Shown here: positions 27,823-37,508 of the stretch, one piece after another
How positions within the stretch are numbered: position 1 is the first letter of the stretch
Layout of the letters: every line of letters starts with the position of its first letter
DNA from: Bryobacterales bacterium
GTDB taxonomy: Bacteria > Acidobacteriota > Terriglobia > Bryobacterales > Bryobacteraceae
Assembly: GCA_016789905.1 (NCBI GenBank)
Contig: JAEUQC010000039.1
Location: forward strand, 1-62,480
Length of the DNA stretch: 62,480 bases
Direction: 5' to 3'
Position numbers and translations under genes: made by a program
The notes under the pieces: model-generated
Told to the model about the DNA's origin: nothing
Databases searched by the model: none
The model's input: only the letters and a program-made list of their open reading frames with translations

Positions 27823-28977
27823 ATGTTAAAAAGCCTCATCAAGAAGTTTCGCGGTCTCCTCGCGCTCCTTGCCATCTCGGCGGGCGCCATTGCCGCCGCG
27901 ACGCTCGGGGCTTCTGAACCAATGGCGTGGCGCTTCGCCCATCCAGAAGCGCAAATCCTAGCCGGTGTGGACTTCCGAAAACTCTCTGAGACCCCCGATG
28001 GTCAACAGATCCGTTCCCAGTTCGTCGCCGCCCTCGGCGCGCCCGTACTCGATCAGGCGGAGCGCCTTTTGCTCTCCTCCGTAGTCGAATCTACCGGAAA
28101 ACGTTCCGATGTCCTGATTCTCTCCGGTTCGTTTTCCCTCACCCAACTTCGCAAACTCGCCATGGCCGAAGGCGCCCGCATGGTGCCCTATAGGGGGCTC
28201 GAAATCGCCGCGCCCGCTGGCGCAGTCGCCAGCGATCCGCACCTGGCCTGGATCACCGGGCCCGGAGGCGGCACGACCGTTCTCATCGGAACCCGCCCCG
28301 CCATCCAGGCCGCCGCTGAGCGAAGCAAAGCTCAGGTGGAATCGCTTTCTTCCGTGAATCCACTCTTTAAGCGCGCTCGCGATCTCGCCAGCGAACACCC
28401 GGTCTGGGTCAGTTGCGAGACCGTTCCCCAAGGCTTTGGTCCCAAATCGCTTGATCGCTTTGTGGAAGATGGCGATGGCACGGACGCCGGCCAGTTAGAG
28501 GGCTTTGATCTCGGTCTCCGCCTTGGAAAAAGCACCGATCTCAATCTCTGGGTCTGGACCTCCTCGGAGGCCACGGCCGATGCCGTCCTCAAACTGTTGC
28601 AGGAAGCAGCCGCCAGCAAGGACCGGTTCGTTCTCTCTCCGTGGCTTGGCGAACTGCAAGGTTCCATAGAAGAGGGGACTCTCGTCCTCGGTGCAGGTCT
28701 GGTTCCTGGTTCGGTTGCGGGCCGCGTCGGACCGCTCCTGGCCGCTTTCGCTCTCCCTGTGGATGTCCGGGCCGTTGCTCCGCTGTCCGGACCAAATCCC
28801 ACGCAGGAACTCGCTGTTCGCGCCAAAGTCGCAGCCAGCGTGCCGGCCACTGGCCTTCCCCCCGTTCCGACCTTCGCCTTACCCACCGCCCCGCCGCCGC
28901 CGCCAAAGAAACTTTTCATCCGCATTGAGGGCATGGACGACGGTGTTAGAGATATTCCCTACGCCGCCAAGCCATAG
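27823..28977 (+). CDS. Exported protein of unknown function
   Basis: A 384-residue protein with an N-terminal hydrophobic signal or anchor (GLLALLAISAGAIAAATLGA) and no further membrane segment. It reads like a two-lobed alpha/beta protein (ILAGVDFRKLSETPDGQQI, then LAWITGPGGGTTVLIGTRP) and ends in a Pro-rich stretch (TAPPPPPKKLFIR). It starts 3 bases after the TIGR03437 gene and is probably co-expressed with it. I do not recognise the family. Confidence 0.65.
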   Translation: MLKSLIKKFRGLLALLAISAGAIAAATLGASEPMAWRFAHPEAQILAGVDFRKLSETPDGQQIRSQFVAALGAPVLDQAERLLLSSVVESTGKRSDVLILSGSFSLTQLRKLAMAEGARMVPYRGLEIAAPAGAVASDPHLAWITGPGGGTTVLIGTRPAIQAAAERSKAQVESLSSVNPLFKRARDLASEHPVWVSCETVPQGFGPKSLDRFVEDGDGTDAGQLEGFDLGLRLGKSTDLNLWVWTSSEATADAVLKLLQEAAASKDRFVLSPWLGELQGSIEEGTLVLGAGLVPGSVAGRVGPLLAAFALPVDVRAVAPLSGPNPTQELAVRAKVAASVPATGLPPVPTFALPTAPPPPPKKLFIRIEGMDDGVRDIPYAAKP

Positions 28978-28989
28978 CTGCCCGCGGTT

Positions 28990-29019
28990 TTGCGTCGCCA
29001 GCCCTGGATAGCGTATACT
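28990..29019 (+). promoter_or_regulatory. Probable sigma-70-type promoter of yceD-rpmF-plsX
   Basis: A TTGCGT hexamer (28990-28995) and a TATACT hexamer (29014-29019) are separated by 18 bases, ending 36 bases before the yceD ATG. Both are close to the -35 and -10 consensus sequences, and the site lies in the only gap ahead of this operon. Confidence 0.5.
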
Positions 29020-29055
29020 GAAAGGGTTCGCTTCCGCGAAGTGGTGGTCGTGTGT

Positions 29056-29568
29056 ATGTTCCTTGAAATCCGTGAGTTGGAGCAAAAGCCGATCCGCTTT
29101 GAGCAGTCCCTGCCTTCCGGAACGATCCTCTTTGATTCCGAAATTGAGCAGCAATCCCCGCTGGTCGCCTCTGGCGCCGTGGAATTGCATCTCTCAACCG
29201 AGGAACTTCGGGTGCGCGGCGAGCTTCAGGTCACCCTAGGATTGGTTTGTGACCGTTGTACGGAGCAGTTCGCAAAGAAAATTGAAGAGAAATTTGACCT
29301 GATCTACGTTCCGGCGCCCCAGACGAGTCCGGGGGCTGAAATCGCGATCAGTCCGAATGATAGCCAAGTGGGCTTTTACGATGGTCCTGGGCTGGAATTA
29401 AACGAAATTTTGCAAGAACAGGTGCTTCTAGCGCTCCCTCTCCAGCGTTTATGCCGGGAAGACTGTCGCGGCATCTGCCCACAATGCGGACAGAATCGGA
29501 ACGAGTTGGATTGTCAGTGCCAAACAAAACTGCCTGACGACCGCTGGGCCGCTCTTCGCAACCTGTAA
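29056..29568 (+). CDS. yceD: YceD/DUF177 protein
   Basis: A 170-residue DUF177 protein. In bacteria and plastids this family is linked to 23S rRNA accumulation and is nearly always encoded before rpmF, as here. Paired cysteines are visible: VCDRCTEQF in the middle, then CREDCRGICPQCGQNRN and CQC near the C-terminus, a likely metal site. The frame is open to 28990, but that longer start would overlap the predicted promoter, and ATG 29056 gives the usual beginning (MFLEIRELEQKPIRF). Confidence 0.88.
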   Translation: MFLEIRELEQKPIRFEQSLPSGTILFDSEIEQQSPLVASGAVELHLSTEELRVRGELQVTLGLVCDRCTEQFAKKIEEKFDLIYVPAPQTSPGAEIAISPNDSQVGFYDGPGLELNEILQEQVLLALPLQRLCREDCRGICPQCGQNRNELDCQCQTKLPDDRWAALRNL

Positions 29569-29596
29569 ATCTACATCTCGCAAGTAAGGATCTACC

Positions 29597-29779
29597 ATGC
29601 CGAATCCCAAACGACGCCACTCGCAACGCCGCACCTCGACCCGTCGGGCGCACGACCATCTGGCCAAGCCTAGCCAGGCCGAATGCCCCAACTGTCATTC
29701 GCCCAAAATGCCCCACCGCGCTTGCCCTTCTTGCGGGTTCTATAAGGGCCGCGCCGTCATCGAAGTCGCTGAGCAGTAA
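29597..29779 (+). CDS. rpmF: 50S ribosomal protein L32
   Basis: A 60-residue L32, beginning [20 protein letters not shown] as in most bacteria. Two CxxC pairs (CPNC and CPSC, 16 residues apart) form the zinc-ribbon variant of this protein. It lies 28 bases after yceD and 14 before plsX, the canonical order. Confidence 0.97.
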   Translation: MPNPKRRHSQRRTSTRRAHDHLAKPSQAECPNCHSPKMPHRACPSCGFYKGRAVIEVAEQ

Positions 29780-29793
29780 AGGGATACGGCCCT

Positions 29794-30816
29794 GTGCCAA
29801 CCCCTTTGGTGACCATCGCTGTCGACGCGATGGGTGGTGACCACGCCCCGAAAGCGGAAGTAGAAGGAGCCCTTCGTGCCGTCCGCCATCTCCCCGTTGA
29901 GGTAATCCTCGTCGGCCGGGAGGCGGACCTGGTGGCGGAACTCTCGTCCCACCATCCCGGCTGGGAGAGGCTTCCCATACGGCTCCACCACGCCAGCGAA
30001 GTCGTCACTATGGACGACGGAGCCGCTAAGTCGCTCAGAAACAAGAAAGACAGCTCCATCCGCGTCGCCTGCCGCCTTATGAAGGATGGGGCGGCGCAAG
30101 GAGTCGTCTCCGCAGGCAATACCGGCGCCGTCATGGCTACCTCCAAGACTGTTAATGGCATGGTGAAGGGCGTTGACCGGCCGGCCCTTGCATCCGTCTT
30201 CCCCACAGTCAAGGGCAAGCCAGCGGTCATGCTCGACGTCGGCGCTAATGTCGATGTTGATGCGAGCCTGCTTGCCCAATTTGCCCTTATGGGCGAGCTG
30301 TATTCACGTCTGATCTTCCATACTGAGAATCCCCGCGTAGGCCTTCTTTCCATCGGCGAAGAGGAGCACAAGGGCAACGAACTTACCAAGTCCGCCACGC
30401 CGCTCCTAAAACTGCTTCCGCTGAACTTCATCGGAAATGTCGAGGGCCGCGACCTTTTTACCGGCCACGCCGACGTCATCGTGTGTGACGGCTTCGTCGG
30501 CAACGTCGCTCTCAAAGTGAGCGAAGGTCTCGTCGAAGTCGGGAAACATCTCCTCCAGGATGCCCTGAAGGCCTCCGTGAGCGGTAAAATCGGCTATCTG
30601 CTTGCCCGCAACGCCTTCACAGAACTCAAGAAACGCGTCGATTATTCCGAGTACGGCGGTGCGCCTCTTCTGGGTGTCAAGGGCTGCACCATCATCTGCC
30701 ACGGCCGTTCCAACGCCAACGCCATAAAGAACGCCATTCGAGTCGCCGCCGAATTCGCCCAGTCCGATCTCAATCGCCGTCTCGAAAACGGCCTCGCTCA
30801 CAGCCGCGGCGTGTAA
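29794..30816 (+). CDS. plsX: Phosphate acyltransferase PlsX
   Basis: PlsX converts acyl-ACP to acyl-phosphate, the acyl donor for PlsY in phospholipid synthesis, and acts at the membrane surface. The 340-residue product begins [20 protein letters not shown] and has [51 protein letters not shown] and [10 protein letters not shown], all family signatures. The start is a GTG at 29794. In most genomes fabH and other fab genes follow; here dsbD does. Confidence 0.95.
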   Translation: MPTPLVTIAVDAMGGDHAPKAEVEGALRAVRHLPVEVILVGREADLVAELSSHHPGWERLPIRLHHASEVVTMDDGAAKSLRNKKDSSIRVACRLMKDGAAQGVVSAGNTGAVMATSKTVNGMVKGVDRPALASVFPTVKGKPAVMLDVGANVDVDASLLAQFALMGELYSRLIFHTENPRVGLLSIGEEEHKGNELTKSATPLLKLLPLNFIGNVEGRDLFTGHADVIVCDGFVGNVALKVSEGLVEVGKHLLQDALKASVSGKIGYLLARNAFTELKKRVDYSEYGGAPLLGVKGCTIICHGRSNANAIKNAIRVAAEFAQSDLNRRLENGLAHSRGV

Positions 30817-30837
30817 TCCAAGCTACATTGGAGTGAG

Positions 30838-32688
30838 ATGAGATTGCTCCCCTCCATCCTTTCAGGCCTCCTTCTGGCCGGCCTTGCGTTGGCTCAACAA
30901 ACCGCCGTCCAGTTCACTCTCACTCCGGAGCAATCCAGCGCAGCGCCCGGCAAGCCAATCCGCCTCCGATTGGAAGCCACCATCGAGCCCGGCTGGCATC
31001 TCTATTCGGTTACCTCGCCCGTCACCGCCACCGCCACCCGCATTGTCGCACTGGACGATGCTGCAGTGACCATCACGCGAGTTCTCCAGCCCAAAGTCGA
31101 AGCCAAGTTCGATCCCGCCGCCGGCGCTTCCACCGAAAGCTACGAGGGCAAAGCCGTCTTTCTGGTTGATGCACTCCTAAAGGCCGATGTCAAACCCGGC
31201 CCCGTCGATGTTACCCTCCAAATTCGCTCCAGCGCCTGCAACGACAAGATCTGTCTTCCTCCCCGTCGTAAACTCATCACCGGCGCACTGACGGCCGATC
31301 CCGCCGCGCCCCAGTCGCCGCTCTCCGCCATCCCGGACGGCTACGTGGACGTCGCCGCCCAAGCGCCAAAGCCAACCGCTACTCCAGCCGGCAAACCTAA
31401 TGAAGAGGGCCTCATCGCTTTCCTCCTGGGCGCCTTCGGCTGGGGCCTGGCTGCGATATTTACCCCGTGCGTATTCCCGATGATCCCGTTCACGCTCTCC
31501 TACTTTCTTAACCGCGGCCCGGGCGGCCGGGGCGAAGGACTTCGCCAGGCGCTCGTCTTCTGCCTCGGGATCGTCGTCTTGTTCACCGCCATCGGCCTTG
31601 CCGCCTCCGCCCTCTTGGGCGCCGGGGGCGCGCAGTCCCTCTCCGCTAACCCATGGGTCAACGGTGTCATCGGCCTCGTCTTCTTCGCCTTCGGCCTCAG
31701 CATGTTGGGCGCGTTTGAGATTACGCTCCCCTCTGGCCTGCTCACCAAAATGAATGCGGCCTCCGAAGGGGGCGGCTACCTTGGCTCGCTCCTTATGGGC
31801 CTCACATTTTCTCTCACCTCTTTTGCATGCGTGGGCCCCTTCATGGGCGCCCTCCTCGCCGCTTCCGTCACGGGTGATAAACTTCAACCGGCGATGGGTA
31901 TGGCCTCCTTCGCCACCGGGCTCGCCAGTCCCTTTTTCTTCCTCGCACTTTTCCCTGCTTGGCTCAAAAAGCTTCCCAAATCCGGCGGCTGGCTCGTCCG
32001 GGTTAAGGTCGTCATGGCGTTCTTTGTCTTCGCCATGATGGTCAAATATCTATCTAATGTCGATGCAGTTCTCCATACCAATCTCCTTTCTCGCGAAAGT
32101 TTCCTCTCCCTTTGGGTCGTGCTGACCGCGCTTCCGGGTTTCTACGTGCTCGGATGGCTGCGTTTTGAGGGCATATCCAAGGACGAACCGGTCTCCATCC
32201 CGCGTCTCCTTCTTGGCGCTGGCATCCTCTCACTCTCGTTCTTCCTTCTTTCGGGCCTTTTCGGCGCGCCACTCGGCGAAATCGACGCGTATGTTCCGGC
32301 CTCCACCCGCGCCGCCGGCGCCGCATCCGGAGGCGCTGTTGCCTTCGCTAAGAACGATCTTCCGGGCGCTCTCGCCCGCGCCAAAGCGGAAAACAAGCAG
32401 GTCTTCCTGAATTTCACCGGATACACCTGCACGAACTGCAAGCTGATGAAGGCCAATATGTTTCCTCGCCCTGAAATCGCTTCGGAGATGAATAAGTTTG
32501 TCCTTGTCGAGTTATACACTGACGGCGCCGACCCCGTCTCCGAAGCCAATCTCAAGTTACAGGAAGAAGTCCACAAAACCGTGGCCATTCCTTATTACGT
32601 CATCCTCGATTCCGATGGAAGGACAATTCGCAGCTTTCCCGGTCTGACACGCGATCCCAACGAGTTTCTCAAGTTCCTCCAAGGCTAA
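30838..32688 (+). CDS. dsbD: Thiol:disulfide interchange protein DsbD
   Basis: DsbD carries electrons from cytoplasmic thioredoxin to periplasmic disulfide isomerases and cytochrome-c maturation partners. The 616-residue protein has a signal peptide (ILSGLLLAGLALAQQ) and an N-terminal DsbD-alpha domain whose active Cys pair fits SSACNDKICLPP. Eight membrane spans follow, with the redox cysteines in IFTPCVFPMIPFTLSYFL near residue 211 and SFACVGPFMGALL near 330. The C-terminal thioredoxin domain has FTGYTCTNCKLMKANMF near 530. All three redox modules are intact. It starts 21 bases after plsX. Confidence 0.93.
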   Translation: MRLLPSILSGLLLAGLALAQQTAVQFTLTPEQSSAAPGKPIRLRLEATIEPGWHLYSVTSPVTATATRIVALDDAAVTITRVLQPKVEAKFDPAAGASTESYEGKAVFLVDALLKADVKPGPVDVTLQIRSSACNDKICLPPRRKLITGALTADPAAPQSPLSAIPDGYVDVAAQAPKPTATPAGKPNEEGLIAFLLGAFGWGLAAIFTPCVFPMIPFTLSYFLNRGPGGRGEGLRQALVFCLGIVVLFTAIGLAASALLGAGGAQSLSANPWVNGVIGLVFFAFGLSMLGAFEITLPSGLLTKMNAASEGGGYLGSLLMGLTFSLTSFACVGPFMGALLAASVTGDKLQPAMGMASFATGLASPFFFLALFPAWLKKLPKSGGWLVRVKVVMAFFVFAMMVKYLSNVDAVLHTNLLSRESFLSLWVVLTALPGFYVLGWLRFEGISKDEPVSIPRLLLGAGILSLSFFLLSGLFGAPLGEIDAYVPASTRAAGAASGGAVAFAKNDLPGALARAKAENKQVFLNFTGYTCTNCKLMKANMFPRPEIASEMNKFVLVELYTDGADPVSEANLKLQEEVHKTVAIPYYVILDSDGRTIRSFPGLTRDPNEFLKFLQG

Positions 32689-32707
32689 TCCCGAAAGTTC
32701 TCCGCAC

Positions 32708-34744
32708 ATGCTTCGCAGACGTGACTTCCTAGCCGCCGCCGGCGCCTCTCTTTACGCCGGCGCGTCCGCCTCGCGCACGCCGCGCGGTTTTTCCCCCGAC
32801 AATTGGCCGCGCCAACAGGCCCTCGAACAAAAACTTCGCGCTACCCCGGACCCCGCCCGCCTCGAAGCCTACATGAAGCGAATGGCGGCCGAACCCCACC
32901 ACGCCGGTTCGCCCGCCGGGCGCGCCGTCGCCGAATACGCCCTCGGACTCTTCCGGAAGTTCGGCTTCGACGCGCGCATCGAGACCTTCGACGCCTTTCT
33001 CCCCTATCCGGCCGATCGTCTCGTGGAACTTATCCACCCTGTTTACTCCAAGTTACGCCTCGCAGAGCCCAATTTTGCCATCGATCCCGATTCCAAAGAT
33101 AAGAATCAACTTCCCACGTACAACGCCTATTCTGCGCCAGGCGATGTTACGGCCGAATTAGTCTACGTCAACTACGGCATCCCGGCCGATTACGAGACCC
33201 TCAAGAAAAGCGGCATCGATGTCCGCGGCAAAATTGTCCTCGCCCGTTATGGCGCCAGTTGGCGTGGCGTCAAGCCCAAGGTCGCCGCCGAACATGGCGC
33301 AGCGGCGTGTTTAATCTACTCCGATCCCAAAGAAGACGGATTCTCCAAAGGCGCCGTCTACCCCGAAGGCCCCTTTCGCTGCGATCAGGGAGTCCAGCGC
33401 GGCTCCGTAATGGACATGTCCATCGCCGTCGGCGACCCGCTCACTCCGGGTTGGGCGTCGGAAAAGGGCGCCCGCCGCCTGTCGATGTCAGAAGCCAAAA
33501 CGTTGATGCCGATCCCGGTTCTGCCCATCTCCTATGGCGACGCGAAACCACTGCTCGGAGCCCTGGGCGGCGAATTTGTGCCTGAGTCCTGGAAAGGCGG
33601 TCTGCCCGTCTCCTACCGTTTCGGCCCTGGTCCGGCCAAGGTGCATGTCCGCGTTAACTTTGACAACGCCAATCGGCCCGCCCACAATGTCATCGCCACC
33701 TTGCGTGGCTCCGAGTATCCCGATCAGTGGATTCTCTACGGCAATCATCATGACGCCTGGGTCAACGGCGCTCACGATCCCGTCAGCGGCGCCGCGGCGC
33801 TTCTGGAAACCGCCCGCGCCATCGGCGCCGCCGTCCGGTCCGGTTGGCGTCCGCGCCGCACGATCGTGTTCGCCCTATGGGACGCCGAAGAATTCGGCTT
33901 GGTTGGCTCCACCGAATGGGTCGAAAAACACCTCCCGGAACTGCGTGAAAATGCCGTCGTTTACTTCAATAGCGATTCGAACGGCAAAGGCCCCTTGAAT
34001 GGTGGCGCCTCGCCTTCGCTCTCCCTTTTCCTTGAAGAAGTCGCCGTCGATCTCGATGTTCGCCGTCCCCCGCAGTGGAACATGGGCCCGTTGGGTGCGG
34101 GCAGTGATTACGTGGCGTTCGTCCACCATGCAGGCATCGCTTCGGCCAACATGGGGTTTGGCGGCGAAGACTCGGGCGGCGTCTACCACTCCATCTTTGA
34201 CTCTCTCGCCTGGTACAAACGCTTCTCCGACGGCACCTTTTCTCACGGAAAATCGCTCGCAGCCTATATGGCCGTCGCCATCGCGCGCATGAGTCAGGCC
34301 GATCTGCCGCCTTTCTCCTTCCTCCGGCTTGCGGAGGCATTTGATGTCTATTGGAGGGAAGTAGCCGCCCTCGGCGCCAGCAAGAACGTGGCACTTCCCG
34401 CGGCCGAATTTACTTCCTCTATCGCCCGCATGAAGGAACTCGCCTTCGCCTTTGAAAGGGTGTACCGACTGGCCAAGCCATCGGCTGCCGCCTCCAGGGC
34501 CATTTATCAATTGGAGCGCGCACTCCAAATTCCCACCGGGCTTCCGGGCCGTCCCTGGTATAAGCACGCCCTCACCGCGCCCGGTCAATATACCGGCTAT
34601 GGCGCCAAAACCCTTCCCGGCGTTCGCGAGGCCCTTGAACTCGATAAGCCCGCCGAGGCCGTCGCGCAGTCTCGTGAGTTAGCCGCCGTCTTAGCCAGGT
34701 TTAATCAGGCTCTCAGTCAGACCGTTTCTTTGCTTGCTGGCTGA
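32708..34744 (+). CDS. M28 family metallopeptidase, glutamate carboxypeptidase II (PSMA)-like
   Basis: A 678-residue exported zinc peptidase. It has a twin-arginine leader (RRRDFLAAAGASLYAGASA), a PA-type insert (about residues 150-260), the peptidase core, and a C-terminal helical dimerisation-type domain. Zinc ligands are in YGNHHDAWVNGAHDPVSGA near 347, DAEEFGLVGSTEW near 392, FNSDSN and YHSIFDSLAWYKRF. The run GWRPRRTIVFALWDAEEFG is nearly the same as in human PSMA. Such enzymes remove C-terminal glutamate or similar residues; the bacterial substrate is unknown. It follows dsbD after 19 bases. Confidence 0.88.
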   Translation: MLRRRDFLAAAGASLYAGASASRTPRGFSPDNWPRQQALEQKLRATPDPARLEAYMKRMAAEPHHAGSPAGRAVAEYALGLFRKFGFDARIETFDAFLPYPADRLVELIHPVYSKLRLAEPNFAIDPDSKDKNQLPTYNAYSAPGDVTAELVYVNYGIPADYETLKKSGIDVRGKIVLARYGASWRGVKPKVAAEHGAAACLIYSDPKEDGFSKGAVYPEGPFRCDQGVQRGSVMDMSIAVGDPLTPGWASEKGARRLSMSEAKTLMPIPVLPISYGDAKPLLGALGGEFVPESWKGGLPVSYRFGPGPAKVHVRVNFDNANRPAHNVIATLRGSEYPDQWILYGNHHDAWVNGAHDPVSGAAALLETARAIGAAVRSGWRPRRTIVFALWDAEEFGLVGSTEWVEKHLPELRENAVVYFNSDSNGKGPLNGGASPSLSLFLEEVAVDLDVRRPPQWNMGPLGAGSDYVAFVHHAGIASANMGFGGEDSGGVYHSIFDSLAWYKRFSDGTFSHGKSLAAYMAVAIARMSQADLPPFSFLRLAEAFDVYWREVAALGASKNVALPAAEFTSSIARMKELAFAFERVYRLAKPSAAASRAIYQLERALQIPTGLPGRPWYKHALTAPGQYTGYGAKTLPGVREALELDKPAEAVAQSRELAAVLARFNQALSQTVSLLAG

Positions 34745-34778
34745 GTGAAATGCCTGGCGCGAAATCGCGAGCGGCAGG

Positions 34779-35321
34779 CTAGAAGCCAAGTCGTTTCCGT
34801 TGGCGAGCAGCGGCCTCCGAAAGCGGGACGGTCATGGTGAGGCCTTGTAGAATCTCGTGAATCGTCGCATTGAGGCCCGGCACCGGCATACTAGCGGTGC
34901 TTTCCCTTTGACCGACGAGTGTCTTGATACGATGGTGCTGCCTGACGGATTTGAACATTAATTCGGCAGTTAAGCGGCGATGGCGCTCCTATCAAGTGGA
35001 TGCTAAGGAAGATTCCAACTGCGGGTCACTAACCAAACCGGTGTGGGGCCGCAACTCCGGCGAGCGGATCATGCGGGCCCAGGAACACGTTCGGAGTGCA
35101 CTAACTGCCGGATTGGGCTTCAAAAGCAGCTCCACGCGCCGCCGGATCTTGCCGATTTGAACGAATGGAAACGCGGGAGGAGCGAAGTGGTTGCTCAGGA
35201 CTCTTAAATCCTTTCCCGTCTCTGGAACGTAAAGTGCGCGCGGCGTCAATATCGACACCGCAGTTGCCGGCCACAAATCTCCGCGAACATCCAGGGCCCG
35301 CAAACCACGGCCTGGCCACAA
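34779..35321 (-). mobile_element. Decayed IS4-family (DDE) transposase relic
   Basis: Two minus-strand fragments match the C-terminal part of IS4 transposases in order. The first (ORF from 35321) reads [20 protein letters not shown], then [13 protein letters not shown], the pattern of the block ending RWQVELFFK. The second (34958 down to 34779, 59 residues) starts FKSVRQHHRIKTLVG, which corresponds to FKWIKQHLRIKxFFG, and ends with LNATIHEILQGLTMTVPLSEA, matching the usual terminal LLQILSxTLFEKxPL. About 160 unrelated bases separate the fragments, and both the N-terminal half and the catalytic Asp residues are missing, so it is inactive. No terminal inverted repeats were identified. Confidence 0.7.
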
Positions 35322-35428
35322 CCGGGAACCTACACGATGACGGACGTGGCGGCGAGCGCCGGGGCGCCGCCTTCATCGGCGCAGCGCCGAAGTGTTGCAG
35401 ACTGAATAGACGGTCTCTGGTAGCAATT

Positions 35429-36934
35429 GTGAATCCCCTTTACGTCAAAGTCCACGGCAATGACAACGTTGCCATTATTGTGAATCCCGAAGGAGTTGCG
35501 CCGGGCGCGGAGTTTCCTGGCGGTCTTACCGCTCGTGAACATGTTCCGCAGGCGCACAAGATCACACTGGGGGCCATCGCCGCCGGCGCCCCGATTGTTC
35601 GCTACGGCGAAGTGATCGGCCACGCCTTAGCCAGGATGGAACCAGGGTGTTGGGTTCGCGAGGACATGTTGTCTCTCCCCTCGGCCCCGCCGCTGGAGCA
35701 ACTGAACCTGGCGACGCGCCCGCCGGTCAGCCAACCGCCGCTGACCGGCTATACGTTTCAGGGCTACCGCAACGCGGATGGTACTGTTGGCACACGAAAT
35801 CTGCTGGGCATCACCACCACGGTTCAATGCGTCGCGCCTACCGTTGATTACGCCGTCAGGAGAATCGAAGCCGAGCTCCTGCCCAGGTACCCGAATGTCG
35901 ATGGCGTTGTCGCCATCACCCATACCTATGGTTGCGGCGTTGCTATCGACGCTCCCGGCGCCCGGATTCCCATTGCCACTTTGGGGCACATCAGCCGCCA
36001 CGCCAACATTGGCGGGGACCCGCTGGTGGTTAGCCTTGGCTGCGAGAAAATGCAGCCCAACCGGCTGCTGCCATTCTTCGAGCCCAATGTTATTCGGTTG
36101 CAGGACAACCGTGGGTTTGCGGCCACCGTCGCCGCCATCTGCGAGCAAGCCGAAAAGCGCCTTGTCGAACTGACCAAACGCCGCCGCGAATCTGTTCCGG
36201 CGAGTGAGCTTGTTGTCGGCGTCCAATGCGGCGGAAGCGATGCCTTTAGCGGGGTCACGTGCAACCCGGCGGTGGGCCATTTCGCTGACCTGTTGGTCCG
36301 CGCTGGCGGTACCGTGATGTTTAGTGAAGTGACCGAGGTCCGTGATGCCATTCATCTGCTGACACCACGCTGCGCCGATGAAGCCACCGCGCGCAAGCTG
36401 GTGGCTGAAATGCGGTGGTACGACGAGTATTTGGGCCGTGGCGGCGCCGACCGCGCGGCAAACACCACGCCGGGCAACAAACGCGGCGGTCTGGCAAATA
36501 TTGTTGAAAAGGCACTTGGCTCCGTTGCAAAGGCAGGCACCGGACCGATCCACCACGTCGCGGGGCACGGGGAAAAGGTGACGGCAAAGGGACTGGTCTT
36601 CGCCGCCACACCCGCCAGTGATTTTATCTGCGGCACCCAACAATTGGCCAGCATGAACTTGCACATTTTCACAACCGGGGAAGGCTCGCCTTACGGACTG
36701 GCGATGGTGCCGGTGGCGAAGGTCAGTTCCCGCACGGCGCTGGCGGAAAAGTGGCCGGACCTGATTGATATCGATGCCGGCACTATCGCCACTGGACACA
36801 TGACAATCGAGGAAGTAGGGCAGCAACTTTTTGAGTACATGCTCGATGTCGCGAGCGGCCGTAAGAAGACCTGGGCTGAACAGTGGCGCCTGCACAACGC
36901 GTTAGCGCCGTTCAACCCGGGACCTGTTACCTGA
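35429..36934 (+). CDS. garD: Galactarate dehydratase
   Basis: GarD dehydrates galactarate (mucate) to 5-keto-4-deoxyglucarate, using iron. The sequence follows Escherichia coli GarD closely. The N-terminal SAF domain has [19 protein letters not shown] and GEVIGHA. The catalytic UxaA-type domain has [62 protein letters not shown] and [19 protein letters not shown], and the end is [14 protein letters not shown]. The frame is open to 35165 through unrelated sequence. The GTG at 35429 gives 501 residues starting at the conserved point. The IS relic lies directly upstream. Confidence 0.92.
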   Translation: MNPLYVKVHGNDNVAIIVNPEGVAPGAEFPGGLTAREHVPQAHKITLGAIAAGAPIVRYGEVIGHALARMEPGCWVREDMLSLPSAPPLEQLNLATRPPVSQPPLTGYTFQGYRNADGTVGTRNLLGITTTVQCVAPTVDYAVRRIEAELLPRYPNVDGVVAITHTYGCGVAIDAPGARIPIATLGHISRHANIGGDPLVVSLGCEKMQPNRLLPFFEPNVIRLQDNRGFAATVAAICEQAEKRLVELTKRRRESVPASELVVGVQCGGSDAFSGVTCNPAVGHFADLLVRAGGTVMFSEVTEVRDAIHLLTPRCADEATARKLVAEMRWYDEYLGRGGADRAANTTPGNKRGGLANIVEKALGSVAKAGTGPIHHVAGHGEKVTAKGLVFAATPASDFICGTQQLASMNLHIFTTGEGSPYGLAMVPVAKVSSRTALAEKWPDLIDIDAGTIATGHMTIEEVGQQLFEYMLDVASGRKKTWAEQWRLHNALAPFNPGPVT

Positions 36935-37490
36935 GGCGCATTTCGAGGGCTGCCTTCACGCCGGGCCACTCTTCGGCGATGACGCTGAAATAGACTGTAT
37001 CTCGTACGTGACCCGGAACAATCATGTGCCGCCGCAGGGTCCCTTCCTGCTTCGCGCCGATCCGGAGCATGGCCTTCTGCGACCGCTCATTCCGCAGGTC
37101 GGTTTTCAACTCCACCCGATTCATTCCCAAGACTTCAAATCCATGCCGGAATAGAAGATACTTACACTCCGTATTCACCGCTGTGCGTTGAAACTCCAGG
37201 CCATACCATGTGGACCCTATTTCCACCCGCTTGTGGGCTGGTTCAAAGTTCATGAAACGCGTGCAACCCGCCACGCGCCCGCTGGCTTTGTGAATCACGG
37301 CGAATGCCAACTGGCCCGGTCCGCTCGCCGCATCAATATAGGCGGCCATATCCGCCGGGTTTTCCACGCGGACCGTCGTCAGCGCCCACAACGATGCATC
37401 GAACCCAATGGCGCACAGACCCTCCAAATGGGCCTGCGTCAGCGGTTCCATCCGTACGTGCTCGCCTTCAAGGATAACCGGAGTAAGCAT
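36927..37490 (-). CDS. GNAT-family N-acetyltransferase (RimJ/RimL-like)
   Basis: A 187-residue acetyl-CoA-dependent acetyltransferase: [65 protein letters not shown] and [17 protein letters not shown] are the usual blocks of the RimJ/RimL type that acts on protein N-termini or small amines. The frame is open to 37646, but the ATG at 37490 begins the domain. It is convergent with garD (8-base overlap) and divergent from the sulfatase with an 18-base gap. Confidence 0.85.
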   Translation of the reverse strand: MLTPVILEGEHVRMEPLTQAHLEGLCAIGFDASLWALTTVRVENPADMAAYIDAASGPGQLAFAVIHKASGRVAGCTRFMNFEPAHKRVEIGSTWYGLEFQRTAVNTECKYLLFRHGFEVLGMNRVELKTDLRNERSQKAMLRIGAKQEGTLRRHMIVPGHVRDTVYFSVIAEEWPGVKAALEMRLR

Positions 37491-37508
37491 CCCATATTTT
37501 CCGATAGT

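Noticed and set aside
34751..34780. Imperfect palindrome after the M28 peptidase as a terminator or IS end
   Set aside because: Stem is broken, no T-run follows, and no matching repeat was found at the other side of the relic.
34924..35160. 78-residue plus-strand frame in the IS relic
   Set aside because: Opposite strand to the transposase similarity and without any recognisable feature.
35627..36895. 422-residue minus-strand frame inside garD
   Set aside because: Shadow of a gene that matches GarD along its full length.
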